Assembly: GCF_009828055.1 (NCBI RefSeq)
Contig: NZ_WTYB01000002.1
Coordinates: 1,240,001-1,304,000, forward strand
Source: Erythrobacter ramosus
GTDB taxonomy: Bacteria; Pseudomonadota; Alphaproteobacteria; Sphingomonadales; Sphingomonadaceae
DNA: 64,000 nt
Direction of reading: 5' to 3'
Under the pieces are notes generated by a model. That model was not told the DNA's origin, did no database searches, and was given only the letters and a program-made list of their open reading frames with translations. Positions within the stretch are counted from its first letter, which is position 1; every line of letters starts with the position of its first letter. The translations under genes and the position numbers were made by a program. This document shows, in pieces, positions 25,051-34,417 of the stretch.

Positions 25051-25959
25051 ATGTCATTCGGCACAATCGAACTGGTCGAGGTCGGCCCGCGCGACGGCTT
25101 GCAGAACGAGCCCGACATCATCTCGACCGAAGTGAAGCTCGACCTCATCAGCCGCATGATCGGCTACGGCGCACGGCGGCTTGAAGTCGCTAGCTTCGTC
25201 CACCCGCAGCGCGTCCCGCAAATGGCGGACGCCGAGGCTGTGATCGCTGGCCTGCCCGACCGGAGCGACTGCACCTACATCGGCCTCGTCCTCAACAAGC
25301 GCGGCGTGATGCGCGCGCTGGCCACCCGCGAGAATGGCGCGCGCGGCGTCGATCAGGTTGGCTGCGTGATCGTCGCCAGCGACACTTTCGGTCAGAAGAA
25401 TCAGGGCCAGACGATTGCGGAAGGCCTCGCCGAAACCCGTGATATGCTGCGCTTCGCCCGCGCCGAGGGAATGCGCGCGCAGGTCACGATCAGCGCCGCC
25501 TTTGGCTGCCCGTTCGAGGGCGAGGTGAAGCATGAAACGGTGCTCGCCATTGCCGAGGAGCTGGCGATTGAGAACCCCGAAGAAATCGCCCTCGCCGACA
25601 CCATCGGCGTCGGCACGCCGTGGGAAGCGGGCGAATTGTTCGGCAAGCTGGGTGAGACGCTCGGCGGAAAAATCCCGATGCGCGCGCATTTCCACAATAC
25701 GCGCGGCACCGGCATCGCCAATGCGTGGGAGGCGTACAAGGCGGGCGTGCGCACCTTCGACGCCTCGCTCGGCGGCCTCGGTGGCTGCCCCTTCGCCCCG
25801 CGCGCGACCGGGAACATCGCGACGGAGGACCTCATTTACATGATGGCGCGTTCCGGCGTGGACACGGGCATCGATCTCGCAGCCGCGATTGCGGCGAACA
25901 AGTGGTTTGCGGATGTGCTGGGGCGCGAATTGCCCTCGGCCGTTGCGCGCGCAGCATAG
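25051..25959 (+). CDS. HMG-CoA lyase-like TIM-barrel aldolase
   Basis: 302-residue enzyme of the HMGL branch of the DRE-TIM family. Catalytic and metal residues are visible: VEVGPRDGLQNE (Arg14, Asp15), the metal His pair in HFHNTRG, and the mobile-loop Cys in GLGGCPFAPRATGN. The family splits beta-hydroxy acyl-CoA thioesters to acetyl-CoA or related products. The substrate here is unknown, but a CoA-transferase is encoded three genes on. The ATG at 25051 is used rather than the frame from 24979, which would run across the operator. Confidence 0.88.
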   Translation: MSFGTIELVEVGPRDGLQNEPDIISTEVKLDLISRMIGYGARRLEVASFVHPQRVPQMADAEAVIAGLPDRSDCTYIGLVLNKRGVMRALATRENGARGVDQVGCVIVASDTFGQKNQGQTIAEGLAETRDMLRFARAEGMRAQVTISAAFGCPFEGEVKHETVLAIAEELAIENPEEIALADTIGVGTPWEAGELFGKLGETLGGKIPMRAHFHNTRGTGIANAWEAYKAGVRTFDASLGGLGGCPFAPRATGNIATEDLIYMMARSGVDTGIDLAAAIAANKWFADVLGRELPSAVARAA

Positions 25960-25975
25960 AGCATAAGGACACAGC

Positions 25976-28033
25976 ATGACTTACAGGTTGGGCGTTGATG
26001 TGGGCGGGACGTTTACCGACCTCCTGCTGTTCGACGAGGCGAGCGGCGCGTTCTGGCGGCATAAGACGCCGTCGACCCCGCATGATTCCTCCGAAGGCAT
26101 CCTGACGGGTGTGAAGGCGATCATGGCTCAGGCGGGCATTACTGCCGAGGACATCACCTACTTCCTCCATGGCACTACAGTTGCCACCAATGCCGTGCTG
26201 GAGGGCAAGGGCGCGCGGGTCGGCCTCGTCACCACGCAGGGCTACCGCGACATCATGCAGATCGCGCGCAGCTTTGTGCCCGGGGGACTCGCCGCGTGGA
26301 TCGTGTGGCCCAAGCCGCAGCCGCTCGCGCGGTTGGAGCACACGGTCGAAGTGCCGGGGCGGATGGACGCACAGGGCCGCGAAGTCGCTCCGCTGGATGA
26401 AGACGCGGTGCGGGCGGCTTTGCGTAAGCTGAAGGGTGATGGTATCGAGGCGCTGACCGTCTCGCTGATGAACGCCTACTTGAACGGCGCTCACGAAGCC
26501 CGGATCGGCCAGATTGCTGCCGAAGAACTGCCGGGCCTCCCCGTCTCGCTGAGCAACGAAGTCCTGCCCGAAATGCAGGAATACGAACGTACCCTCTCCA
26601 CCGTCGCCAACGCTGCGGTGCGTCCGGTGGTGAGCAAATATGTCTCGAACCTGCGCGACCGCTTGGCGACCGAGGGCTTCAAGGGCCGGTTGTCGCTGTT
26701 GCGCTCGGACGGCGGGTTGATGTCGAGCCAGAAGGCCGAGGAGCATCCAGTCAACATCCTCATGTCAGGCCCAGCAGGCGGCGTGACTGGCGCGCTTTGG
26801 GTGGCGAAGAATGCGGGCTTCGAGAATATCCTCACTCTCGACGTCGGCGGCACCTCCACCGACGTGGCGCTGATCCAAGGCCTCGAACCACGCCGCCAGC
26901 GCACCACCGAGGTCGGGCACTTGTCGGTCCGCGCATCGGCGCTGGACGTAAAGACCGTTGGGGCGGGCGGCGGCTCAATTGCCCACGTGCCGCAATTGAC
27001 CGGCGCGTTGCGGGTCGGCCCTGAAAGCGCGGGCGCGGTACCGGGGCCGGTGGCCTATAACAAGGGTGGCACGCTGCCCACGGTGACTGATGCCAACGTG
27101 GTGCTGGGCTACCTCCCCGAAGACCTGCTCGGCGGCAGCTTCAAGCTAGATCGCGAAGGCGCGAAGGTCGCAGTGCAGACCATTGCCGATGCGCTGGGCG
27201 TCACGCTGATGGAGGCCGCGCGCGGGATCATCGATATCGTCAATGAGAACATGTTCGGCGCGCTGCGCATGATTTCGGTGCAGCAGGGCTACGACCCGCG
27301 CGAATTTGCGCTGATGGGCTTTGGCGGCGCGGGACCGCTGCACGTCAATGCGGTCGCCCGCCTGATGGGCAGCTGGCCCGCGATCTCGCCCGTTTCCCCG
27401 GGCGTGCTCTGCGCACTGGGCGATGCGACCACGCGGATGCGCACCGAAACCGCGCGCAGTTTCTCGCGGCTGGCCAAGGATACCAGCATCGCTGACCTCG
27501 TTGCGGTGCTGGATGAAATGGCCGCGCAGACCCGCAGCGAATTGCTGGCTGACGGCATCCCCGAAGATCAGATCAACTCGCTGTTCGAAATCGACGTGCG
27601 CTATGCGGGCCAAGCCTTCGAAGTGCCGCTGACGATCACGCAGGACATTCTCGAAGCGGACGGGATCGAAGGCATCCTCGCGCGCTTTGACGAGGAGCAC
27701 TTGCGGCTCTTCACCTTCAACATGGATACGCCGCACGAGATCGTGAACCTGCGTGCGGTCGCCCAGGGGCAGGCCCCCGCCCTCCCCGCCACCGAGCTGC
27801 CCAAGGGTGACGGCAACCCCGCCGCCGCGAAGATCCGCGACCACACGGTGTGGATTGACGGGGCGGAACGCGCGGCGGTGATCTACGACCGCGCGAAGCT
27901 GCGGCAGGGCGATGTCATCTCCGGCCCGGCGATCATCACCGAAATGGATTCGACCACGTTGGTCGAACATGATTGCACCGCGCGCGTTGACGCCGTGGGC
28001 AACATCCTCATCACTCTCAAGGCGAAGGGCTAA
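25976..28033 (+). CDS. hyuA: Hydantoinase/oxoprolinase subunit A
   Basis: 685-residue ATP-dependent hydrolase or carboxylase subunit of the HyuA family. The N-terminal nucleotide fold is LGVDVGGTFTDLLLFDE; the central ATPase segment is NILTLDVGGTSTDVAL; MGFGGAGPLHVNAVARLM is the conserved late motif. With HyuB it opens amide rings such as N-methylhydantoin or 5-oxoproline, while related pairs carboxylate ketones. It starts 16 bases after the lyase gene and ends five bases before hyuB. Confidence 0.93.
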   Translation: MTYRLGVDVGGTFTDLLLFDEASGAFWRHKTPSTPHDSSEGILTGVKAIMAQAGITAEDITYFLHGTTVATNAVLEGKGARVGLVTTQGYRDIMQIARSFVPGGLAAWIVWPKPQPLARLEHTVEVPGRMDAQGREVAPLDEDAVRAALRKLKGDGIEALTVSLMNAYLNGAHEARIGQIAAEELPGLPVSLSNEVLPEMQEYERTLSTVANAAVRPVVSKYVSNLRDRLATEGFKGRLSLLRSDGGLMSSQKAEEHPVNILMSGPAGGVTGALWVAKNAGFENILTLDVGGTSTDVALIQGLEPRRQRTTEVGHLSVRASALDVKTVGAGGGSIAHVPQLTGALRVGPESAGAVPGPVAYNKGGTLPTVTDANVVLGYLPEDLLGGSFKLDREGAKVAVQTIADALGVTLMEAARGIIDIVNENMFGALRMISVQQGYDPREFALMGFGGAGPLHVNAVARLMGSWPAISPVSPGVLCALGDATTRMRTETARSFSRLAKDTSIADLVAVLDEMAAQTRSELLADGIPEDQINSLFEIDVRYAGQAFEVPLTITQDILEADGIEGILARFDEEHLRLFTFNMDTPHEIVNLRAVAQGQAPALPATELPKGDGNPAAAKIRDHTVWIDGAERAAVIYDRAKLRQGDVISGPAIITEMDSTTLVEHDCTARVDAVGNILITLKAKG

Positions 28034-28037
28034 GACC

Positions 28038-29936
28038 ATGCCGGCTCGCATCATCGAACCCAACACCACGCCGTTCCAGAAAATCGCCATCGACCCGGTG
28101 ACGCTCGACATCATCGAGAACGCGCTGCGCAACGCCCGCATCGAAATGGACGCAACGCTGGTGCGCACCGCCATGTCCCCCGGCATCCGCGAACAGGGGG
28201 ACGCCTTCCCGCTGATCTCCGATCCCGCCGGCAAGATGATCGTCGGCCAGTTCGGCAGCTTCATCGACGGCTTCCTCAAGCAGTTTGACGGCACGATCGA
28301 GGACGGGGACATGATCTTCCTGTCCGATCCCTATTCCTGCGGCGGCGCGGTCAGTCACTCCAACGACTGGCTTGTGCTGCTCCCGGTGTTCAAGGACGGG
28401 CGCCTGCTCGCCTACACCGCGATGTTCGGCCACCAGAGCGACATCGGCGGATCAGTCCCCGGCTCGATGCCGATCGGCGCGTCCTCGATCTTCGAGGAAG
28501 GCGTGCGCATTCCGCCCGTGAAGATCTGGAAGAAGGGCGAATACAACGAAGACCTGATGAAGCTGGTCATGCACCAGACCCGCAAGCCGGACTGGTGCCA
28601 GGCCGACCTCAACGCCCTGATCGCTTCGTGCCGGGTCGCCGCGCGCCGTGTGGTCGAAATGGCCGACCGCTTCGGGGATGACGTTTACGTCTCGGCCACG
28701 CAGGAGCTCTTGGCCCGCAACCACCGTGCGATGAAAGCGCTGCTGGCGATGGCGGTCGCCGAGGAGCCGGTGAGCTTCGAGGATTACATCTGCGACGACG
28801 GCAAGGGCTATGGCCCCTACAAGATCCGCTGCACCATGTGGCGCGATGGCGACCGCGTGATCCTCGATTTCCAGGGCACCGACCCGCAGTCCGCCGCCTC
28901 GATCAACTTTTTCCTCAATGAAAACATGTTCAAGATGTTCTTCGGCATCTACATGATCATGGTCTTCGATCCGCAGATCCTGTTCAACGACGGGTTCTAC
29001 GATCTGATCGAGGTGCGCATTCCGGAAGGCTCGCTCTTGAAGCCGCACTTCCCCGCCGCGCTTTCGGGCCGCACGCATGCGCTGGGCCGCATCTTCGACA
29101 TTCTGGGCGGCTTGCTCGGGCAGAAAACGCCGGAGTTCTTGAACGCCGCCGGGTTCTCCTCCTCGCCGCACCTGTTCTATTCGGGCTGGGATAGCCGCGA
29201 GGACGGGACGCGCGATTGGTTCCAGCTGTTCCAGATCGGCTTTGGGGGCATTCCGGGCCGACCGCTGGGTGACGGGCCGGACGGGCACTCGCTATGGCCG
29301 GGGTTCACCAATGTGCCGAACGAGTTCCTCGAACGCTACTTCCCGCTGCGGATCGAACGCTACGCCACCGCGCCCGATAGCGGCGGGGCGGGCCTCCATC
29401 GCGGCGGCAACGGCATTCACATGACCTACCGTTTCCTCGCTGATGGCGAGATCGCAATCCATGACGACCGCTGGTTCGTGCCGCCGTGGGGCGTCAATGG
29501 CGGCCATCCGGGAGCGCGGGCGAAGAAGGTGCTGGAGCGCGCCGACGGCAGCCAAGAAATCGTCGGCAACAAGGTCGAGAGCGTAGCGGTGAAGGCCGGC
29601 GATCTGCTGCACTTCATCACCTGGGGGGGCGGCGGCTGGGGCGACCCGCTGGCGCGTGGCCCTGAGCTCGTCGGCCTCGAAATCCGGCAGGGCCTCGTTA
29701 CGGCTCAAGGCGCCCGCGACTATGGCGTTGTCGCCGATGCTGCGGGCACGGTGGACACCGCCGCCACCCAAGCCTTGCGCGCGGAAATGTCAGCGTCGCG
29801 TGGGGAGCTGCCGCTGTTCGACTACGGCCCGGGCATCGACGCCCTGCGTGCCAATTGCGAGGCCGAGACGGGCCTCCCCGCCCCCGTCCAGCCGGTCTGG
29901 AACTCCCATCCCGGTATGCGCGAGGCGGCAGAATGA
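28038..29936 (+). CDS. hyuB: Hydantoinase/oxoprolinase subunit B
   Basis: 632-residue partner of HyuA. Family motifs: IENALRNARIEMDATLVRTA, SDPYSCGGAVSHSNDW, MFGHQSDIGGSVPGSMP, and a C-terminal KAGDLLHFITWGGGGWGDPL. The ATG at 28038 was chosen because it is the first start after the hyuA stop and matches the usual N-terminus. Its stop overlaps the CoA-transferase start by ATGA. Substrate range cannot be read; the isochorismatase-like amidase two genes on would fit a carbamoyl product. Confidence 0.93.
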   Translation: MPARIIEPNTTPFQKIAIDPVTLDIIENALRNARIEMDATLVRTAMSPGIREQGDAFPLISDPAGKMIVGQFGSFIDGFLKQFDGTIEDGDMIFLSDPYSCGGAVSHSNDWLVLLPVFKDGRLLAYTAMFGHQSDIGGSVPGSMPIGASSIFEEGVRIPPVKIWKKGEYNEDLMKLVMHQTRKPDWCQADLNALIASCRVAARRVVEMADRFGDDVYVSATQELLARNHRAMKALLAMAVAEEPVSFEDYICDDGKGYGPYKIRCTMWRDGDRVILDFQGTDPQSAASINFFLNENMFKMFFGIYMIMVFDPQILFNDGFYDLIEVRIPEGSLLKPHFPAALSGRTHALGRIFDILGGLLGQKTPEFLNAAGFSSSPHLFYSGWDSREDGTRDWFQLFQIGFGGIPGRPLGDGPDGHSLWPGFTNVPNEFLERYFPLRIERYATAPDSGGAGLHRGGNGIHMTYRFLADGEIAIHDDRWFVPPWGVNGGHPGARAKKVLERADGSQEIVGNKVESVAVKAGDLLHFITWGGGGWGDPLARGPELVGLEIRQGLVTAQGARDYGVVADAAGTVDTAATQALRAEMSASRGELPLFDYGPGIDALRANCEAETGLPAPVQPVWNSHPGMREAAE

Positions 29937-31114
29937 GCGCGCTTCAAGGGATCAAAGTCGTCGAGATGGGCCAGCTCCTCGCCGGCCCGTTCTGTGGCCA
30001 GTTGCTCGGCGACATGGGTGCCGACGTCGTCAAGATCGAGCCGCCGGGCGCGGGCGATCCGATGCGCAGCTGGGGTCAGGGCGACGAGAAGGTGCAGTGG
30101 GAGGTGATCGCCCGCAACAAGCGCTCGGTCACCTGCAACCTGCGCGTGCCCGAAGGACAGGCGCTCGCCAAGCGGCTGATCGCCGAGGCCGATGTGCTGA
30201 TCGAGAACTTCAAGCCCGGCACGCTGGAACGCTGGGGCCTCTCGCCGGCAGAACTCCACGCGGTTAACCCCGGCCTGATCATCGCCCGCATGTCGGGCTA
30301 CGGGCAGGACGGGCCGTACAGCGACCGCGCAGGCTTCGGCGGGATCGGCGAGGCGATGGGTGGATGGCGCTACATCGTCGGCGAACCTGACCGTCCGCCC
30401 AGCCGCATGGGCATCTCGATCGGCGACACTCTGTGCGCCACCTATGGCGCGATGGGTGTGCTCGCCGCGCTGCACCACCGCGAGAAGACGGGCGAGGGGC
30501 AGGTGGTCGATTCCGCGCTGTACGAGGCAGTGTTGCAGGTGATGGAGGGCCTCGTGCCCGAGTACGACCGCAACGGCGTGATCCGCGAACGCTCCGGCTC
30601 GGTGCTGAAGGGCATCGCCCCGTCGAACGTCTATTCCTGCAAGGACGGCAGCTACATGATCGGCGCCAATGGCGATGCGATCTTCGCGCGGCTGTGTCAG
30701 GCGATGGGTCGGCCGGAGCTGTCGAGTGACCCGCGCTATGCCACGCATATCCCGCGCGGGATCCATCAGGACGAGTTGGACGCGCTGATCAACGACTGGA
30801 CGGGCACGCTCACAGTCGACGAAGTCGATGCGCTGATGATCGAATATTCGATTCCCGCAGGCCGGGTCTACCGCGCGCCCGATATGCTCGCCGACCCGCA
30901 TTTTCAGGCGCGCGAGGCGATCATTGAGGTCGAGACGCAGAACCGCGGGCGGATCAAGATGCAGAACGCCTTCCCGAAGCTCTCCAAGACCCCTTCGACC
31001 ATTCGCCGCCCTGCGCCTGCCGCGCCAGGTCAGGACAATGCCGAGGTCTTCGCTGAGCGGCTGGGTCTGGATGCCGCCGAGCTCACGCGGCTGGCGGAAG
31101 CGGGGATCATCTGA
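29933..31114 (+). CDS. Class III CoA-transferase, CaiB/BaiF family
   Basis: 393-residue CoA-transferase. Marks: MSALQGIKVVEMGQLLAGPF, the CoA-binding GADVVKIEPPGAGDPMR, the RNKRSVTCNL strand, and the catalytic Asp in IGDTLCATYGAMGVLAALHH near residue 164. The family transfers CoA between carboxylic acids, so here it could activate the acid cleaved by the HMGL-like enzyme. It overlaps hyuB by ATGA and the next gene by TGATG. Confidence 0.92.
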   Translation: MSALQGIKVVEMGQLLAGPFCGQLLGDMGADVVKIEPPGAGDPMRSWGQGDEKVQWEVIARNKRSVTCNLRVPEGQALAKRLIAEADVLIENFKPGTLERWGLSPAELHAVNPGLIIARMSGYGQDGPYSDRAGFGGIGEAMGGWRYIVGEPDRPPSRMGISIGDTLCATYGAMGVLAALHHREKTGEGQVVDSALYEAVLQVMEGLVPEYDRNGVIRERSGSVLKGIAPSNVYSCKDGSYMIGANGDAIFARLCQAMGRPELSSDPRYATHIPRGIHQDELDALINDWTGTLTVDEVDALMIEYSIPAGRVYRAPDMLADPHFQAREAIIEVETQNRGRIKMQNAFPKLSKTPSTIRRPAPAAPGQDNAEVFAERLGLDAAELTRLAEAGII

Positions 31115-31749
31115 TGGGCGGCCCCTCGGCATCCGACAATTACGCCGGGGTGTACGAGGGGCGGCTCCAGCCGGGGTCGCGCCCGGCGCTGCTGATCGTC
31201 GATGTGGTGGTCGCCTACCTCACCGAGGGTTCGGCGCTGTTCATGGAGACTGCCGCTGCCGCGAAAGATGCGAACCGGCGCTTGGCCCTAGCGGCGCGCG
31301 CGGCGGGGGTGCCGGTGGTGTTCACCAACGTCCAGTACAAGCCTGACGGCTCGGATGGCGGTGTGTTCTATCGCAAGGCGCCTGTGCTGAAAGCCTTCGT
31401 GGAAGGATCGCCGCTCGGGGCCTTTCCCGACGACCTCACCCCCCAACCGGGCGATAGGGTGTTCACCAAGCAATATCCCAGCGCCTTCTTCGGCACCGAC
31501 CTTGCCAATGCCCTGCACGCCGATGGCATCGATACGCTGCTGATCACGGGTTACTCCACCTCCGGCTGCGTCCGGGCAAGCGCGCTCGATGCGATGCAAT
31601 ACGGCTTTGTCCCGCTGGTGGTGCGCGAGGCTTGCGCCGACCGCCACCCCGCCCCGCACGAAGCCAACCTGTTCGACCTCCAGGCCAAATATGCGGAGGT
31701 CATATCCGAGGCCGAAGCGCTTGCGGTGATTGCGGCACACCCTGCTTGA
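31114..31749 (+). CDS. Isochorismatase-fold amidohydrolase (N-carbamoylsarcosine amidase-like)
   Basis: 211-residue cysteine hydrolase. The catalytic triad is visible: Asp in ALLIVDVVVAY, Lys in RVFTKQYPSAFFGT and Cys in GYSTSGCVRASALDAMQYGF. N-carbamoylsarcosine amidase belongs to this family and acts right after N-methylhydantoinase in creatinine breakdown, which makes the HyuAB neighbourhood suggestive. Length is normal for the family. The gene is coupled to the CoA-transferase. Confidence 0.88.
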   Translation: MGGPSASDNYAGVYEGRLQPGSRPALLIVDVVVAYLTEGSALFMETAAAAKDANRRLALAARAAGVPVVFTNVQYKPDGSDGGVFYRKAPVLKAFVEGSPLGAFPDDLTPQPGDRVFTKQYPSAFFGTDLANALHADGIDTLLITGYSTSGCVRASALDAMQYGFVPLVVREACADRHPAPHEANLFDLQAKYAEVISEAEALAVIAAHPA

Positions 31750-31850
31750 TCGCAACCCGCGACACCGGCAACCCGCACTTTTTGGCTTGTGCGCGGCGGG
31801 CTGGGCCTGCAAGTAATGCGCCGGCGGGCATCAACAGGGAGAAGCGCCTC

Positions 31851-33167
31851 GTGGCATTTGCAAAGTCGAGGCGATGGGCAATCGCCGGTCTGACGGGAAC
31901 CGCCCTCACCGGCATCGCTCTGACAGCAAGCCCAGTGGCAGCACAGGAACGCCCGGTCGCCTTCACCGGCGCGCGCATCCTCACCATGGCGGGCGAGCCA
32001 ATCGAAAACGGCACGATCGTGATCAAGGACGGCAAGATCGTCGCGGTCGGGGCCAATGTCGCGATTCCGGCTGATGCAAAGCGCCGCGCGGTTGATGGCC
32101 GGGTGATCATGCCCGGCATCGTCGACACCCATTCGCATATCGGTCAGGTCGCAGGCGCGGACGGTTCCGGTCCAATCCAGCCCGAAGTCCGCGCGATGGA
32201 TTCGATCAACCCGTTCTCCACCTCAATCGACAAGGCCCGCGCGGGAGGGGTCACCACCGCCAACATCATGCCCGGATCGGGCCACCTGATGAGCGGGCAG
32301 ACCTTCTACATGAAGCTGCGCAAGGGCCGTACCGTTGAGGACATCGCGTTCGCAATGAAGGGCGCAGCCGCGCTCGGCGGCATGAAGATGGCAAATGGCA
32401 CCAACCCGATGGGCGGGAGCGGCTTTCCGGGAACCCGCGCCAAGTCCGCCTCGCTGGTGCGCGAGCAGCTGACCGAAGCCAAGGCCTATTGCGACGGCGA
32501 CCGCAAGAAGCGCGATCTTGGCAAGGAAGCGCTGTGCGAGGTGCTTTCGGGCGAGCGGTTGGTGCATTTCCACACGCACCGCGCCGATGACATCATGACC
32601 GTGCTGCGGCTCAAGCAGGAATTCGGCTTCAGCGTGCTGATCCAGCACGGCACCGAAACGTGGAAGGTCGCTGAGGAACTGGCCAAGGCCGGCGTGCCGG
32701 TATCGAACATCACGCTGGATGCACCGGGCGGCAAGCTGGAGACGGTCGATCTCAGGATGGACAATGCCGCCATCCTCGAACGCGCGGGCGTGCTGGTGTC
32801 GATCCATTCGGACGACGCCATCGTGGATTCGCGCATGATGCTGCGCGAGGCCGCGCTGGCGGTGCGCGGGGGGATGAGCCGCGATGGCGCCTTGCGCGCG
32901 CTGACGATCAACGGGGCCAAGCAGATGCGGCTCGATGCCCGCGTGGGCTCGCTTGAAGTCGGCAAGGATGCCGATTTCCTCGTGCTCGATGGCGATCCGC
33001 TGTCGACATACACCCACGTGCTCGAAACCTGGGTGGAGGGCGACAAGCTGTTTGATCGCAGCCTGCCTGAGGATTTGTTGATGGCGACGGGAGGCTTTGG
33101 CGCGGGCAGCCCGATGGAAGCCTCGCACCACCACTGGGAAATTGCCGAAGCGGAAGGGCACAACTGA
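31851..33167 (+). CDS. Exported metal-dependent amidohydrolase
   Basis: 438 residues from a GTG at 31851, chosen because AGGGAGA lies about 9 bases upstream and the frame then opens with a signal peptide (AIAGLTGTALTGIALTASPVAAQ). The metal site is intact: PGIVDTHSHIGQ, the late VHFHTHRADDIM, the segment with SVLIQHGTE, and VSIHSDDAIVD. A final GSLEVGKDADFLVLDGDPLS is typical of imidazolonepropionase/dihydroorotase-like enzymes. It probably hydrolyses a cyclic or peptide-like amide in the periplasm, before or after uptake. Confidence 0.88.
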   Translation: MAFAKSRRWAIAGLTGTALTGIALTASPVAAQERPVAFTGARILTMAGEPIENGTIVIKDGKIVAVGANVAIPADAKRRAVDGRVIMPGIVDTHSHIGQVAGADGSGPIQPEVRAMDSINPFSTSIDKARAGGVTTANIMPGSGHLMSGQTFYMKLRKGRTVEDIAFAMKGAAALGGMKMANGTNPMGGSGFPGTRAKSASLVREQLTEAKAYCDGDRKKRDLGKEALCEVLSGERLVHFHTHRADDIMTVLRLKQEFGFSVLIQHGTETWKVAEELAKAGVPVSNITLDAPGGKLETVDLRMDNAAILERAGVLVSIHSDDAIVDSRMMLREAALAVRGGMSRDGALRALTINGAKQMRLDARVGSLEVGKDADFLVLDGDPLSTYTHVLETWVEGDKLFDRSLPEDLLMATGGFGAGSPMEASHHHWEIAEAEGHN

Positions 33168-34399
33168 TGCGTATCGCCGGATATTGCCTTGCCGCCGCCA
33201 GTGCACTCGCGCTCGGCACTGCTGCCTACGCGCAGGACATCGCCATTAGGGGCGGCGAGGTTCACACCATGGCAGGCCCCGCCATCACGGACGGGGTGGT
33301 GGTGATTGACGACGGAAAGATCGTCGCCGTCGGCCCCGCCGCCAGCACACCGATCCCCGAAGGCTTCACTGTGATCGAGGCCAAGGTCGTCACCCCCGGT
33401 CTTGTCGATGCGCGCACTGTGGTCGGGCTGGCGGGCTATCTCAATCAGGAGCACGATCAGGATCAGCTGGACGAAAGCGCCCCTGTGCAGCCGCAGTTGC
33501 GCGCGATTGACGCCTATAATCCCGGCGAGGCGCTGGTGGCATGGCTGCGCGGCTTTGGGGTCACCACGATCCACACCGGTCACGGCCCCGGCGCGCTGGT
33601 TTCGGGCCAGACGATGATCGCCAAGACGGTCGGCAACACTGCCGATGCTGCCGTGATCGTGCCCCGCGCGATGGTCGCCGCCAATCTCGGGCCGGGCGCG
33701 CTGGCCGAGGGCGGCAAGGCCCCGGGCACCCGTGCCAAGCAGATCGCGATGCTGCGTCAGGCGCTGCTCGCCGCGAAGGAAGGCGACGCGCCCAAGCCTG
33801 CGAAGAAGGGCGAAGAAAAGTCCGGCCCTGACAAGCCGCTCAGCCTTGAGGTGCAGGTGATGCGCGATGTGCTCGCCCGCAAGCTGCCGCTGCTGATCAC
33901 CGCCCACCGCGCGCAGGACATCATGAGCGCACTGCGGCTGCGTCAGGAGTTCGGCATTGATGTCGTGCTCGACGGAGCGGCTGAGGCCTATCTGCTGACG
34001 AACGAGATCAAGGCGGCCGGGGTCAAGGTCATCCTTCACCCGCCGATGGCGCGGCAATATGGCGAGTTCGAAAACGCCAGCTTCACCACCGGCGCGGCGC
34101 TACGCGCGGCGGGCATCCCGTTCGCCTATCAGTCGGGTTACGAAGGCTATGTTCCCAAGACCCGCGTGATCCTGTTCGAAGCCGGTGTCGCGGCGGCAAA
34201 CGGGTTGGCGTGGAATGACGCGCTGGCGAGCATCACCATCGATGCGGCGCGGGTTATCGGGCTGGAAAAGCGGGTCGGCTCATTGGAAGTCGGTAAGGAC
34301 GGCGATGTCGCGCTGTTTGACGGCGATCCCTTCGAATACGCCTCGCACACGGTGGGCGTGGTGATCGACGGCAAGGTCGTCAGCACCGCCACGCAGTGA
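33167..34399 (+). CDS. Exported amidohydrolase paralogue lacking the HxH metal motif
   Basis: 410-residue paralogue of the upstream gene, coupled to it by TGATG. It has a signal peptide (LAAASALALGTAAYAQ) and the family frame TPGLVDARTVVGLAGYLNQE, but the His-x-His of strand 1 is replaced by Arg-Thr. Other marks remain: LLITAHRAQDIM, GYEGYVPK in place of the usual HSD loop, and GSLEVGKDGDVALFDGDPFE. The metal centre is probably lost or altered, so it may be a regulatory or structural partner of the active paralogue. A Lys/Pro-rich insert lies near residue 210. Confidence 0.85.
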   Translation: MRIAGYCLAAASALALGTAAYAQDIAIRGGEVHTMAGPAITDGVVVIDDGKIVAVGPAASTPIPEGFTVIEAKVVTPGLVDARTVVGLAGYLNQEHDQDQLDESAPVQPQLRAIDAYNPGEALVAWLRGFGVTTIHTGHGPGALVSGQTMIAKTVGNTADAAVIVPRAMVAANLGPGALAEGGKAPGTRAKQIAMLRQALLAAKEGDAPKPAKKGEEKSGPDKPLSLEVQVMRDVLARKLPLLITAHRAQDIMSALRLRQEFGIDVVLDGAAEAYLLTNEIKAAGVKVILHPPMARQYGEFENASFTTGAALRAAGIPFAYQSGYEGYVPKTRVILFEAGVAAANGLAWNDALASITIDAARVIGLEKRVGSLEVGKDGDVALFDGDPFEYASHTVGVVIDGKVVSTATQ

Positions 34400-34417
34400 C
34401 GGGCTGACGCGCGGCGA

